A DNA stretch of 64,000 nt from Anthoceros angustus (taxonomy: Eukaryota > Streptophyta > Anthocerotopsida > Anthocerotales > Anthocerotaceae), in the NCBI GenBank assembly GCA_010909165.1, contig VJWM01000221.1, forward strand, positions 124,001 through 188,000, given 5' to 3'. The first letter of the stretch is position 1; each line of letters starts with the position of its first letter. A model generated the notes under the pieces. It was not told where the DNA came from. It saw nothing but the letters and a program-made list of their open reading frames with translations, and did not search any database. Of the stretch, positions 43,972 through 56,648 are shown piece after piece. Made by a program: the position numbers and the translations under genes.

Positions 43972-46900
43972 ATGGGGGTGCCGGTGGATGGCAAAGTTGT
44001 CCGCGAACTGGAGCTGTACAAGTGGAGACCTTTCGCTTGGCGGCTGAATATCTGGACGTTTGCCGTGCTGTATGGTGCATGGATGGTCTTTCTTGTTCCA
44101 AGCCTGGACGTCACGGATGCAGGATTTGTTGTGGGGGGGTTGATATTGCTCCACATCCTGACGTTCCTCTTCACGGCGTGGTCTGTTGATTTTCGCTGCT
44201 TCGTACAAGCTAGCAGGGTTGGTCGTCAGCTCGCCTTACAGACTGAACTATCTTCGTGTCGTCTTCGGTTTGTTTTCACTTCTGCACATGGGTGAATGAT
44301 TTTGTGGAATGGTACAGGTTAAGGACGTCAGTGAGGCAGACATTTGTAAAGTAATACCCTCCAAATTTTCGGGTTCCAAGGAGGTTGTCCCTCTGGAACA
44401 TAAAAAACATGTTGGGGTGAGTTTGGTTGCGCATGCCAGTGCTTGGGCATATGGCTCATGCAGTGGTTCCTTTGGACTTCATGTTTTAACAGTAGGAGCT
44501 CATTCTCCTGGGGAATTTCGCGTCTGATTTGGGTTTCTGTTGCTCTGAATTTAAGGTTGGTAGTGAGGGTCTAGGCTCAAGGCAACTAGGAGGTTCTACT
44601 GTTGCGGAATTGGGTTTCGGGTTTCGAAAGCAACGTTTCATCTATCAAGAAGAGCATCATAGGTTCCGCAAGCTGGATTATCCATCGAAAGAGACATTTG
44701 GAAGCTACATGAAAAGCACAGGATATGGATCAGAGGCGAAGGCTCAAGCTGCCTTGGAAAAGTGGGGCAGAAATATGTACGTATAGATGTTTCTGGATGT
44801 GTGCATTTTGGGTCAGGTGAAGGGTAGCTATTACTTGAAGGAATCTGACATGTGTCTTGTTGGTATGTGTAGCTTTGAGTTTCCGCAACCCACGTTCCGA
44901 CAGCTTATGACAGAGCATATGCTGGAGCCCTTCTTTGTGTTTCAGGTCTGTGTGTCTAGGTTTTGACCATTGTTGCCGTCGCTGCAGAAGAATCCAAATT
45001 TTTATGCTAATACCTCTGGTTTTGTGGCAGGTCTTCTGTGTTGGCCTCTGGTGCCTTGACGAGTATTGGTACCACAGCCTCTTCACTCTTTTCATGCTCA
45101 TCTTATTTGAGTCAACGGTTGTGAACAGCCGCTTGAAAACTTTGACAGAGCTGAGACGGGTCCGTGTTGATACACAAACGCTGAATGTACACCGGGGTGG
45201 AAAGTTAGTGAACGTCCTTTGTCTTTGACACATCCTTTTGTGCTTCACCAACTTGTGGGTTAATATCTGATGAGATTCCGTCACTCGTTTGCTGACAATG
45301 TATCTGTGCTTCTTTGCTTGGGTCTCAGGTGGGTCAAGATGTCTGGGATAGATCTTCTCCCAGGCGATGTTGTGTCTATCGGCAGGCCGACAGGGGCTGG
45401 AAGTGAGGAGAGAACTGTTCCAGCAGATATGCTACTTATAGCAGGAAGTGTGATTGCAAATGAGGCGTTGCTTACAGGAGAATCCACACCCCAATGGAAG
45501 GTAGAGCCATCTGTCTTGAAATTGGGGGTGTCGGTGTTGAGTGTCGTAAGAATTGAACTTAAAATCGACCCTTGGTGGTGGCCAATTGGAATATAAAATT
45601 GTTCTTTTGCTTTTTGTTATTTTTCCTCAGGGACCTATTACAGGTAGGGAGGTAGGTGAGAGGCTGTCGATCAGGCGTGATAAAAATCATGTGTTATTCG
45701 GCGGTACCAAAATTTTGCAACATACTCCAGACAAGGTCTTCTCATTAGTGTTTCGTTCTGAAAGTGTGTCAGCTTTTTGAAGCTGTTGAGCAGAATTATC
45801 TCATCAGCAGATGTTTTTCTCCAAGTGCAGCAGGGATCAGTTTTGAAGGTTCCTGATGGAGGATGCTTAGCTGTAGTATTGCGCACGGGCTTTGAGACTA
45901 GCCAAGGAAAGCTTATGCGGACCATCTTATTTTCAACTGAAAGGGTATGTTTGTTGCGCTTCTGAATGTAGGCTGTAGATTACAGGAGAGTGTATTTGAG
46001 TACCTGCTTTACATTTGTGGGGAGAGCGCTCTAGCCATTGTGGGCAAGACATCTGCACAGCTGAGTTGTGGTGCGTTTGCAGGTTACGGCCAATAACTGG
46101 GAGAGCGGCCTCTTCATTCTCTTTCTTGTTGTCTTTGCTGTAATTGCTGCTGGGTATGTCTTGAAGCAGGTCAGTATTTTTGGACTGCATGCTGGATGGG
46201 CCTTTGACAACTTCTCTGTCTGGGTTCATGAAGTACCATGTGAGCTCTGGTATTGAGGTAACTTTTGCGTTGTGGCTTTGATGTTAGGGCTTGGAGGATC
46301 CAACGAGAAGTAAATATAAGCTGTTTCTGCATTGCACCTTCATCATCACATCCGTCATTCCTCCGGAGCTGCCAATGGAGCTATCCATTGCAGTTAACAC
46401 CTCCCTGCTTGCTTTGGCCAAAAGAGGAATATACTGCACAGAACCATTTCGTATCCCGTTTGCTGGCAAGGTATGTCATGAAATGGTCGTACATTTAGAT
46501 GTTATGTCCAAGAATATTGCTGGCCGTGGAGGTTTTAAGCTGGACCCTCAATTGGAAACGGATATCACCACATGTAGGTTGATGTCTGCTGCTTTGACAA
46601 GACTGGAACGCTGACAAGCGACGACATGGTATGTAGATGTGGTGCCCTTTTAGTGCCACTTGGTGTCTATGATCTGCTTTGTCCTGCTGGGTGCTCATGG
46701 CTGCCATTTTCCTTCCAGGAGTTTCGTGGTGTGGCTGGTGTGGAGGAAAGCTCTGAAGTGGTTGATGATGTTACAAAGCTGCCAGACCGTGCTGTTCATG
46801 TGCTAGCAGCATGCCATGCCCTTGTCTTTGTTGAGAACAAGCTTGTAAGTTCCAAAATTGTTGAAGTTGGAGGAGGCATTTGTAGTGTCGAGTCACAACT

Positions 46901-49877
46901 TTGACAGCATTTCTGTTGAATGTGATAAGGTTGGCGACCCGCTGGAAAAGGCAGGTCTGAATGGGATTGATTGGTCGTACACAGCGGATGAGAAAGCAGT
47001 GCCTCGCAAGTAAGGTTTAGAAGATGACATGTATTCATCTTATGTTTTCAAACCAATTAAAGGATGGCAATATCCAAGTAACTTGGTCACTGTCATCCTT
47101 CATGTGATGGTCAACACCTTCCTTCTGAAGGTGTGTGTGATGGTAAGGGTACCCTGGTTGGTTTTTTGATGTTCATCTTCAATTGTTGCAGGGGTTCTGG
47201 GCATCCAGTACAAATCCTGCAGCGGCACCATTTTGCGTCACATTTGAAACGTATGGCTGTAGTTGCACGCATCAATGAAACATTTGTTGCACTTGTGAAG
47301 GTAAAATCTGGGAACATCAAGAATCTAACAGCATGTACCCAATCATGAAATCAAACATGGCATGCTGACTATTGCCGATGTGCAGGGTGCGCCAGAAACC
47401 CTACAGGAGAGACTAGTGGAGTTACCTGAAGGCTACGTTGCAAAGTATAAGCACTATACACGGCAGGGTGCCAGAGTGCTGGCTTTAGCTTACAAGGAAC
47501 TGCCTGATATGCCTGTAAGTACTTTTACTGCTTGGATGGTTCAGTACTTAAAGTGTTTGGTTTAAGCAAGTATACAGTGCACAGGATGGCTAGTACTTGG
47601 ACCATGAAGACAAACTCCTTGTTTGTGGCAGGTGGGTGAAGCCCGAGACTTGGAACGGGATGTGGTGGAAAGCGATCTTAACTTTGCCGGTTTTGCGGTA
47701 TGTTGCATGCATTGATGTGAATGCGCTTCACAATCAAGATTCACAAGCAGGAAGAGTTGTGATTCTCGTTTCAATGCAGGTCTTTGCATGCCCTATGAGG
47801 AGTGATTCTGCAGAAGTGCTCAAGGAGCTGAAGGACTCTTCCCATGACCTTGTACGGTTCTACGGTGCAAACAGTCGTTTGGTGCTTTACCCCGGTTTAC
47901 TCCATAAAGCACGCGGTTCTAAGAAATGCTGTGATCATGGTATGCACTGTCTGTAGGTCATGATTACAGGGGACCAAGCCTTGACTGCCTGCCATGTTGC
48001 AGCTCAAGTTCACATTGTGTCTCGGCCAGTTTTGATTCTTACCCTAAAGAGAGGGATTTCAGGACCTGAAATATTCCAATGGATTTCCCCAGATGAGGTG
48101 GTGACAATTCCATTCAGGTGAGAACTGTTGCGTTGGGTGCTAAGTCAGTGGCACAGCAGGAGAAGTGCTTTGTAATCTGGGTGGCTGCTCGTTAAATCAT
48201 CATATGTGGTCTTCTATCAGTGAAGAGGAAGTTTATTCTTTATCTGCGGACCATGACCTCTGTATTGCGGGTGATGGCCTGGAAATGCTCCAACGGATTG
48301 ATGCCTTACATGATGTCATTCCTTTCACAAAGGTGCGCCTAGTTTGTCCTGCCCCGGAATGTGTAATTCTTCCCAGTGTTTCGTTGTCGCTTAAAATGCA
48401 TCTTGATGCAGGTATTTGCCAGGGTAGCACCAGACCAGAAGGAGCTTGTAATGACAACTTTGAAAGCTGCTGGTAGAGTTGCTCTCATGTGCGGGGATGG
48501 GACAAATGATGTTGGTGCTCTTAAACAGGTTCGAAATGGTTCAGTGTCTTGAGCACTTTTGGCCAGGTGCTTTAAGTGTGCAGGATCGTTGTATCATGAC
48601 TTACTGGAGAGAAACCATGCAGGCACAAGTGGGTGTCGCCCTTCTAAACGTGGTGACACCATCTACCACTGGACAGAAATCTCCTCCTGGAACTGCTACA
48701 GGTATTTCTCAGGAATACAGCTAGCCTGCACTGGTTGCTTTTGCAGGTTCTAGTTCTGTTGCCTCTTGGAATGCATCGATGTGAAGGAGTCTGCTTTTAT
48801 GTATACTTAGGTGTGGGCAAGGCAACTAAGAAGACGAAGAGTGCTATGAATGGTCCGGCTAGTACACCTCCAGCTGCGCCATCACCCTCGGGGTCAGGCC
48901 GCTCACCAAGACTCGGAGCACCTCCGAGTGGGCAACTCATTGCAAGCAGCTCAGGAGGAGCCCTTCAATCACCTACTGGGCGGCCACTGAATGCCGCTGA
49001 GATACAGAGGATGAAGCTGCAGAAGATGGTGGATGAGATGAACGACGACGGAGATGGTCGAACAGCCCCGGTTGTGAGGCTTGGTGATGCATCAATGGCG
49101 TCACCTTTCACAGCGAAGCATGCATCAGTTCGACCCACAACCGACATAATCCGGCAGGGAAGAAGCACTCTTGTGACAACGCTGCAGATGTTCAAGATCC
49201 TGGGGCTGAACTGCCTGGCGACGGCGTATGTCCTGAGCGTGATGTACCTGGACGGAGTGAAGCTGGGCGACGTGCAAGCCACCATTCTGGGCGTCTTCAC
49301 CGCAGCCTTCTTCCTGTTCATCTCCCACGCCAAGCCCCTGAACTCCCTATCAGCAGAGAGGCCACACCCCAACATCTTCAGCCTGTACGTGATCCTCTCC
49401 TTGCTGGGACAGTTTGCCATCCACCTAACCTTCCTCATCATCTCCGTCCGTGGAGCCAAGCAGTTCATGCCAGAAGAGTGCGTAGAGCCCGACTCGGAGT
49501 TCAGCCCCAACCTTGTCAACACAGTGTCCTACATGGCCAACATGATGATCCAGGTAGCCACCTTCGCTGTGAACTACATAGGCCATCCCTTCAACCAGAG
49601 CATCCGAGAAAACCGGCCCTTCTATTTCGCCCTGACCTCAGCCTTCATCTTCTTCACGGCCATCACTTCCGACAAATTCCGGAACCTGAACGACTGGCTC
49701 AGACTGGTGCCCCTCCCCCAGCCCTTCGGCCACAAGTTGCTGGCCTATGCCGGAGCCATGCTGGTGAGCTGCTATGCCTGGGAGCACATCCTGAGACTGC
49801 TGTTCCCCGTCAAGATGCCCAGTCTGAAGCCAAGGCAACGCAGAAAGGCCGTTGAAGGCAAGGATAAGGCTGTCTAG
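43972..49877 (+). CDS. PDR2: P5A-type ATPase (MIA/PDR2 type), 22 exons, 1212 aa
   Basis: Exons are 43972-44217, 44318-44416, 44556-44776, 44873-44945, 45031-45203, 45329-45500, 45631-45735, 45834-45944, 46083-46169, 46288-46470, 46578-46628, 46719-46844, 46930-47009, 47192-47300, 47386-47514, 47632-47697, 47780-47851, 47957-48117, 48221-48332, 48412-48528, 48623-48701 and 48811-49877; phases agree and total 3639 nt. P-type hallmarks are LLTGESTPQ, the P5A motif PPELPMEL, the phosphorylation site [28 protein letters not shown] and [14 protein letters not shown]-terminal membrane segments follow ([25 protein letters not shown]). P5A ATPases sit in the ER and remove mis-inserted transmembrane helices; Arabidopsis MIA/PDR2 acts in pollen and phosphate response. 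A Ser/Pro-rich linker ([16 protein letters not shown]) precedes the last membrane block. The large last exon is GC-rich compared with the others. Confidence 0.97.
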
Positions 49878-52134
49878 ACCTCGTCATCAGCACGGGGCGG
49901 GCATGCTCCCCTTGCGAGAGCAGGATTCAAGTAGGAACAGAGCTCCAGTTTTACTCACTCCTGGTGCATAATTTTGCTTCTACCAGACTTGTAGATGTAC
50001 TTCATTCTCCTGCTATTTTGCAGGCCACTCAGAGTTGTCTCCCCCAATTCACTCAGAGTTGTCTCTCGCACAATGTTCCACCCGGTCTGAGTCCGGCAAC
50101 ATCATCACCCCTCTGGCCGCCGGTACATACATAACGTGACACATGGAAGCTGCTGCTACGGGCATTCCGTCTCTCGCTCACCCGTCCCCTTCGGTGGATG
50201 AATGCATATCTGGCTTGCATCCAGCTGTGACGAGCCCGCTTTTCACCTTTGTGACGGCAGTTGCGAGGACACAGCATGACCTCGTATGCACAAGCACCAG
50301 CGGCAGCAGCAGCAGTAGCAGGGGTGCAGGGCAGCCACTGCATCTGCTGCTTTTTCGGCACTACAGCCTGCCCTACCCTGTCCTGTGCCTGCCTGGCGCC
50401 TGTCGCCTGCCCCCAACTGATGAGGGAAACTGACTGCTGCCTGCCACCCCGGATCCCAATCCCGCTGCCCCAGGCCCTGCTCTGCCAGAGCGCCAGATTC
50501 CATATCCAGAAACAGCCTGCACTGCAATGCAGTTACCTCTAGCTACAGTACAGTACAGTCTGCTGCACCGCAGTATTTGCGCGTCGTACTACACTACCAC
50601 AGCTACTACCCTTTCTCCTTCCGTTTCCGGGCGCCGGCCAAAGCAGCGCGTCATCTGGAGTAACACTGAAGCCTCCCGCCACGCCCGACTTCCCTTCCGA
50701 TCATGCAATGTCCTGCCCTCACAGGCTCACAGGCTCACATGCAACCTGGCCCTCCCGCTCTCTCACTGCACGCCAGGTGCCACGAGCCGCCCCACGTCGC
50801 TACTGCTATTCTCGTTTTCACACTGCTAAGCTCCAGATCCCCGATTCCGCTAACGCGTCACGACGGACAGCGCACACCCCTCGGAGCGATCGGAACAGGA
50901 TTCGAACCCGCGCCATCTTCCTGGCGCGCAGACGCGGCAACCAGCACGCCAACCTGGAAAGCCACCAACCAATGTTCCGTCCGAGCATCTCCCACTGTAC
51001 CGCCCGCCAGTCCGCTCTGTCAGGCCAGCCCCGTCCCGTTCCGTTCCCACGGCCTGGCCGGGCCCCACCCCAGCCGTTTGAAAATTTGAACGCAGCCCGG
51101 GCGCCGGGCGGGGGAGCCCGGGCTCTTTCGCCACCTTTGCAGCTGGCCGCTTGTCGTTTCTCAACAGCCTCTCTTCCAAGTTAAGCTAACGACGTATGCA
51201 GTCACGCTGGAAACGGGAATCTGGCTCGTCAATGTCTGAAAATGCGTGGGAAAAGCACGCAAATAAAGGAAAATTCGTAAAGCAAATAGATATCGCGTCC
51301 TCCCCAGCCCCGCTCGGCTGGAGGCTGGAGCCGAGCCCGGCGCTGTGCGGAAAAAGCCAAGAAGGCCCGCTAGCTGGCACATGGGATGCCATGCCTGGCG
51401 CCGCGCTAATGCAATGAACTAACGCGGCTTAACAGCCGCCACCTCGTTAACTCAGCTGCGCCCGTTATTATATTATTGGCGTTACCATTATTTTTAGGGT
51501 GGCGTAAGTTGCCGGTTCCTGTTGGCCACGCCCTGGGGGAAGTTGGAACCCGGGAAGGCATGTGGTCGCGGGCCCGGGCTGCCCCCCAGCTGGCACTGCC
51601 CGGGGCTCCTCTTACGGACCCCTCGCCCGCTTCGCACATCACTCCCGCCTTCAGTCCTCTCTCTTCTGCCACTCCCGCCTGCCAGCGCCGAAGCCTGCTC
51701 CTGCGCCTGCCTTGTGCTACTGCCTTCTGCGCCTTCTCGCCGCTGCCTCAGCCTCGCGCGATCTCTTCCGCGCCAGCTCCCGCGGCCTCCTCCTCGTCGC
51801 GCGCCTCTGCCGGGTCGAGCTAGCGTCTGCTGCGGTGAGCGAGTGCAGCGTTCAGCGCTTTCTCGGCTTTCCGTGCTTCTGGTGCTTGAGGCGCTGTTTC
51901 GTTTGTGTTGTTTGAGGTTTGGTTGCATGCTGGTGCGGGAGTGGTGTGGAGAGGAGTTAATTTGGTAAGATTATGGAGAGCGGTAAGAGAGGACTTGTCC
52001 GGTGCTTGGTCCGAGCTCGGTCCGCGGTTTCTTATCGTGCGGCTTGTGTTGCCAGGTCGACAAGACAGCGGCGGGTACTTTCCGCTAAGGCGTAGCTGCT
52101 CTTCGGCTCTTTGCCGTACCGAATCTTTGCAGCA
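49878..52134. other. Intergenic region, GC-rich, no supported gene
   Basis: It contains the 3' UTR of the P5A gene and the promoter and 5' leader of the AG-peptide gene. Many short frames on both strands between 50.1 and 52.0 kb follow the GC bias and show no motifs. A tRNA-like B box lies near 50.9 kb. Confidence 0.4.
50898..50951 (-). other. tRNA-like internal promoter boxes (degenerate tRNA or SINE head)
   Basis: On the minus strand GGTTCGAATCC (50908-50898) is a perfect B box. About 40 bases upstream TGGCGTGCTGG (50951-50941) resembles an A box with one mismatch. Between them is a strong hairpin, CGCGCC...GGCGCG. No matching acceptor stem can be drawn, so an active tRNA is unlikely. Confidence 0.3.
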
Positions 52135-52568
52135 ATGGCCATGTTCAGGCGGATTGCTCTGATCGCCATGCTGGTCTTCCTCGTGGCTGCTGCATTCCCC
52201 GTGGCGCAGGCGGCACATGCCCCTGCTCCTGCCCCGGTTAGCGATGGTACGCTCTCCCTCTCGTGTTGCTCTGCTGTTAGGTTGGCGGCCTTGGTCTTGA
52301 TCGATCGGTTGGGCGGGATTTCGGTGTCCCTGTTGTGTTTTCTTCTAGTTTGAGACTCTTCAGTGATTTCTGCTGTTTCATGCACCGGCTTCGGTATCGG
52401 AAGATGTGCTCTTTGTCGCTTCGGCTGCTGTTAGCTGACTGAGATCCGGGTCTCCTTTCAGGGACTGCCCTTGGACAGGGCTTCGGCGTCGTTGCTTTGT
52501 TGGCGGCCTTCGTAGCCGTTTTCCTCGTTCAGCCGCTCGGCGCTTTCTCTTCCGGGTTTCTTCAGTAG
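52135..52568 (+). CDS. Arabinogalactan peptide (AG-peptide), two exons, 72 aa
   Basis: Exons are 52135-52246 and 52462-52568 (phase 1 junction through SDG). A signal peptide (MAMFRRIALIAMLVFLVAAA) is followed by a short mature core, HAPAPAPVSDG. Its Ala-Pro dipeptides are sites for proline hydroxylation and arabinogalactan addition. The C-terminus is hydrophobic (VVALLAAFVAVFLVQPL), acting as a GPI-anchor signal with the cleavage site probably at S-D-G. This matches the plant AG-peptide family in size and layout. The protein is expected at the outer face of the plasma membrane. The frame is too short to be obvious without joining the exons. Confidence 0.85.
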
Positions 52569-53640
52569 GCTGGAGTATTAGAGATCTTAAGGCGCCAATG
52601 AGGAAAAGGCGCCCTTATGTTATTTGTGCTTCAGGTCATTAATTTGAGAGCCGTCCAGCAGCAGACTGCGTCTGCAGAGCTGGTGGTTGAAGCTCAGTTT
52701 TCCTCCATTTATTCTTTTTGTGACATTTCAGAGCTGTGGTGCTCTTATTCTTGTATACAGCTTTCAGCTTTCATATTTCTGGTTCGCACGTTTTGTCTGT
52801 GTTGATGTTATGTATTACGGATTATGAATAATACAGGTTATTGAATAATATTTGCGTTGAGCAGACCTCAGTTTCTTGTTTCGGATGTTTGCACTGTGGT
52901 CCAACTTGGTTTTCGAGCTTTTCGCGTTTCTGAACGAGTGATTCTTGTTCATGTATCTGACCGCGTGGATCCGCAGTAGCTGGCCCTCTTAAAAGTTTGG
53001 AGAATACTCTATTATTGCAAGATGTTCGCCGGTCACTAACCGCATCCTTCCTGGCACGGACAGGACTGGGCCCCGAACTCACATATCGTACTTGTCACGG
53101 AATCAGGGCCGATAATATAACGAAAGAGTAAGAGGGATGCTCCTTTTCATTCCTTCGATCCAACGGCGATTTAATGATACAGTCGATCCCAAGAGGTAAA
53201 TTTCGAGTTTCGATCGGTCCCGAGGTGATCCAAGGCCGCCGGGAGATGTTTGGACGTTACAATTCCAGGCATTATGGTAAGCTTCTTTTCCTGTCGTGCT
53301 CAAAAAGGGGTCAGGGAATTAGATAGTAATGTCAATGGATGTGAGCTTGGCTGGTCAAAAACAATCACACCACACGGCCGGTGGCCGAGAAGTCACGACG
53401 CATATCGTCAGTGGGCAAAGTGTCTTTATTTCTAACGGTAAGAAAAGGGAAGTTGTCGATTATCTACGTTCGTACAACTCCTCGCTGAGTAAATATCACA
53501 TTCAACCATCTACCAAGAGAGAATTTGCACTAAGTTCAATTAAATTAGAGAGGCAAGTCGGGCAGTAAACTATGGGAGCTTAAAAGCCAAAATCTATGGG
53601 AGCTTAGAAGCCAAAACTAAAAAAAAGGCATTCATAAGAT
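52569..53640. other. 3' UTR of the AG-peptide gene and AT-rich spacer
   Basis: The region 52569-52850 is T-rich and probably transcribed. A frame at 53329-53568 has no recognisable motif. Confidence 0.4.
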
Positions 53641-53827
53641 CACAAAATAGAGTAAAGGGCATGCTCTCATCACCCTGCTATCCAAACTCTTGGGGGCTTG
53701 GGGGAGAATTTGGACCTTGGCAAGGAGTTTCCAAGGTTTTATTAAGGGTTGCGCTTAAACCTATCACACCTGTAAGAACAGGATAGGTTCCTGTGTCTAT
53801 ATGGTGGCGGCAACAAAGCCACTTGCA

Positions 53828-53967
53828 GAGGGCGTTGGAAAACGCTGTTTTCATGGTTGAATCGCTTATAAAGGGCATTGGAAAATGCTATTTTCATGGT
53901 TGCATTGCTTGAAGAGGGCATGGAAAACGCATCGCTTGCATAGGGCGTTGGAAAATGTTATTTTTTT
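53828..53967. repeat. Tandem repeat, about four units of 27-43 bp
   Basis: Units share GAGGGC(A/G)TTGGAAAA(C/T)GCT, TTTTCATGGTTG and ATCGCTT or ATTGCTT. The third unit is shortened and the fourth ends in a T run. Confidence 0.8.
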
Positions 53968-54039
53968 GACAGCTGCAAATGCGGGAGCGGTTGCTTTTTC
54001 AACTCCGGTGATAAGTGGGGCCTTCCCTATTCCATATTA

Positions 54040-54160
54040 GAACATCTTGGGAGCAGTAGACTTGAGAGCAGTAGGTAGCTCCAGGGCTAGTCCTAAGGGC
54101 TCTTTACCAGGCTGTTTTTTTACCACCTATGTTAGATGGAACTTCCCATCCCTCCGTATT
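54040..54160 (+). mobile_element. Isolated 3' tail of the REL-type retroelement
   Basis: GCAGTAGGTAGCTCCAGGG, then GGCTAGTCCTAAGGGCTC and finally AGATGGAACTTCCCATCC appear in the same order as in copy A read on its minus strand (CAGTAGGTAGTTACGGG, GGACTAGGACTTCC, AGATGGGATTTCCCATC). Only the last 120 bp or so are recognisable. Confidence 0.5.
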
Positions 54161-55984
54161 TTATAAAGTCTCTATATTTCTTCCAAAATAGAGCAATGAA
54201 TTAGAGATGCAACTGCAACCGATCAAAATGCTACTCTCAACTAGTATATATAGTTGACCTAACTAAGATGATGGACAATATTTACAGCCTATCTAGATTA
54301 TTATTTTTCCAAAACCAAGCTTAACAATCACATAGATAAAACCTTTATCTCTCTCTTCTCGTCGCTCTTCTTTATTAGACCAAAGCACTAGGTTCTTTTT
54401 CTCTCTTTTGTGCCGCCACCCGTTCGCGTTACAGTTTCATCTCATTTCCTCGAAGTAGATAAAAAACCCCACCCGCAAACTGATTACCACCATAAATGTA
54501 TCAGATAGATTAGCAAATATGTTTGCTTCCACGAACCTTACTGCACACAAAACTGCATCTTGCACTCGTAATCGCGATGATATTAGCCGTAAGGGCGCCG
54601 CTATGTGACCAAGTTGCATATTGTTTAAGGTTTTTTAGTATCCCTTGCACTATGACATGAGCACCTGACTCATTCTGTGCTCGTTAGTCCACCTCTTAAC
54701 CTAAAATGTAAGTCACGTAACCTGCACATTTATGATTGTACCAAGTTTTCTGCTCACATCATATCAATTTCGTCGTATTGCTTTCATCACATTCTTCCTC
54801 CTTACATCAGAGCTGTGTTAGGTATCCACACATCCGTCAGGCACTCTAACACTCGTGCAATCTCATCATTCTTAACTCAACACACATATGTTTTACTGCT
54901 CCTAATGATGGTACACAAGGAAGACCAGCTACCAGCTACTAGACTCATCTCGATAGATGGTCTTATACTTCTGCGTCGCGCAATTTGCTCTTGCTCCAAC
55001 TCGGCTTCATGCTCTAGCGCGGCAATAGCAACCTTTAATGTGAGCTCAGTGCTCCTGTTCCCAACCCATCTCGTAGTAACTTTGCCCTAACAATTACTAT
55101 TTCTGCCACATGTAGAGAAACTACATAAAACGATCTCTGTTATGATTGCTATGAAACAATACACATTTATAACCAACCGAAAATGGTTATTCTCAATATT
55201 GGCACACCTCACCCTTGACTCTTTTGACCTCATCATAAATTTTTAAATCTAGATTTTACAAGTCTCTCACCCTCTTTTACACACACGCGGACTTCCCATA
55301 TGGTAAACATCGAAGAAGGAATATAATTTCATAAATTTATGATATACACATAAATGCATCTATGACTATATGAATGAAGAAAGATTTAAGAAGATGAATA
55401 TAAGAATAATATATTAAAATCCATAGTACTAAATTCAAGAAAAGGAAAGAAAAATAGAAGACAAAAGTGAACCATGTTTAATCTATACAATCATAAATTC
55501 TCGAGTCATACAAGATTGTTGAAAGAAGACAAAAAGAATAAATTGGAATGAATGACCTTTTGGTCATTCATTCCAAATGAATATTGTTAAGAGTATTTAT
55601 ACATGATGTGGTATTTCATGACACTCAATTACACTTCAAACTGCAATCGCAAATGCAATATATTTCACCGTTTTGGTGGGTCATTGACCCACTTCTTTCC
55701 CTCTAGATATTGTGTAGATTAAGATAGTCTTTAGAATGCATGATCTTCCTCATTTAGATACACTAGTAGGAGCTATGCATTAGCTAAGCTACATATGTAA
55801 ATCCACCATCTCAGTGAGTCATATTTCTGCTTTCCCTCTAGTATTCTGTAATACATATATCCTTTATCAAATTTTAAACGTTTTCAGAGCGGTAGAGGAG
55901 TTAAGTCTTTAGAACCTAAATCTTGATCTCTAGTCTTTATCTCAAAACCTACTTATATAAAGCAATCGATGTCTTCTTTGAACC
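54161..55984. other. AT-rich gene-free region
   Basis: It has no recognisable coding motif; a frame at 54677-55090 looks like chance. A perfect hairpin lies at about 55542-55577. Confidence 0.4.
55542..55577. repeat. Perfect inverted repeat with a 4-base loop
   Basis: ATTGGAATGAATGACC and GGTCATTCATTCCAAT flank TTTT. There is no gene nearby to terminate, so it may be a small mobile-element remnant. Confidence 0.85.
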
Positions 55985-56195
55985 TAGCTCCACATAGACC
56001 TCCACGTCTTTACAAGCTTTAGCTGTCCATATTTTCCTTGAATCTAGCTCCAAATCTTCCTTCAACCTAGTTCAGGGTCATCACATCTCATAGCTCCACA
56101 TCAACCTCCACGTCTCTATAAGCTTTAGCAAATGTCTTCCTTTAACCTAGCTCCAAATCGGTCTTAGCCCTTGCTCGGGGTTGTCACATCTCATA
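55985..56195. repeat. Two-unit imperfect tandem repeat of about 105 bp
   Basis: AGCTCCACATAGACCTCCACG...AAGCTTTAGC...AACCTAG...TCATCACATCTCAT recurs as AGCTCCACATCAACCTCCACG...AAGCTTTAGC...AACCTAGC...TTGTCACATCTCAT. Confidence 0.7.
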
Positions 56196-56648
56196 ACCTA
56201 GCACTACAGGAGAAATATCGCTGTTTTCCCTCATAACTCACCTCCGGATCACGCTAAAAAGCGGAAGGAAGAGAGTTGCCCTTGCATGTTGTATCCTTTG
56301 ATGGGCAAGCCCATGCAGTTTGGATTACCGAAAGCACAGGCCTACTTTGATGTTTACGAAATAATAAATACTCAGCCACCATTCAAGTGTTACACCTTAG
56401 TATTCGTTAAACAATTAAATGCTCTACTCTCGTTTCTCCAGAAGAAAATCGCCACACACTCTTCTTTGGTAGCTAGCACAAAGGTCTGTCCGAGAACAAG
56501 AGCCATCGAACTCGACGTGCACATGCAGATTGCAGCGATACACTGGCTAGGACAGGTATGAGACAAAAAAGCATAAATCGACAACATGGTCCAACCGCAG
56601 CCTGATCTATCCATCGCCAACATGCTGGCATTGCTAGGCATTATGTTG

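Noticed and set aside
50100-51900. Many overlapping GC-rich frames as genes
   Set aside because: They have no motifs, no splice logic and equal openness on both strands.
54677-55090. 137-codon frame in the AT-rich spacer
   Set aside because: It has no motif, no homologous copy in the window and the base composition of its non-coding surroundings.
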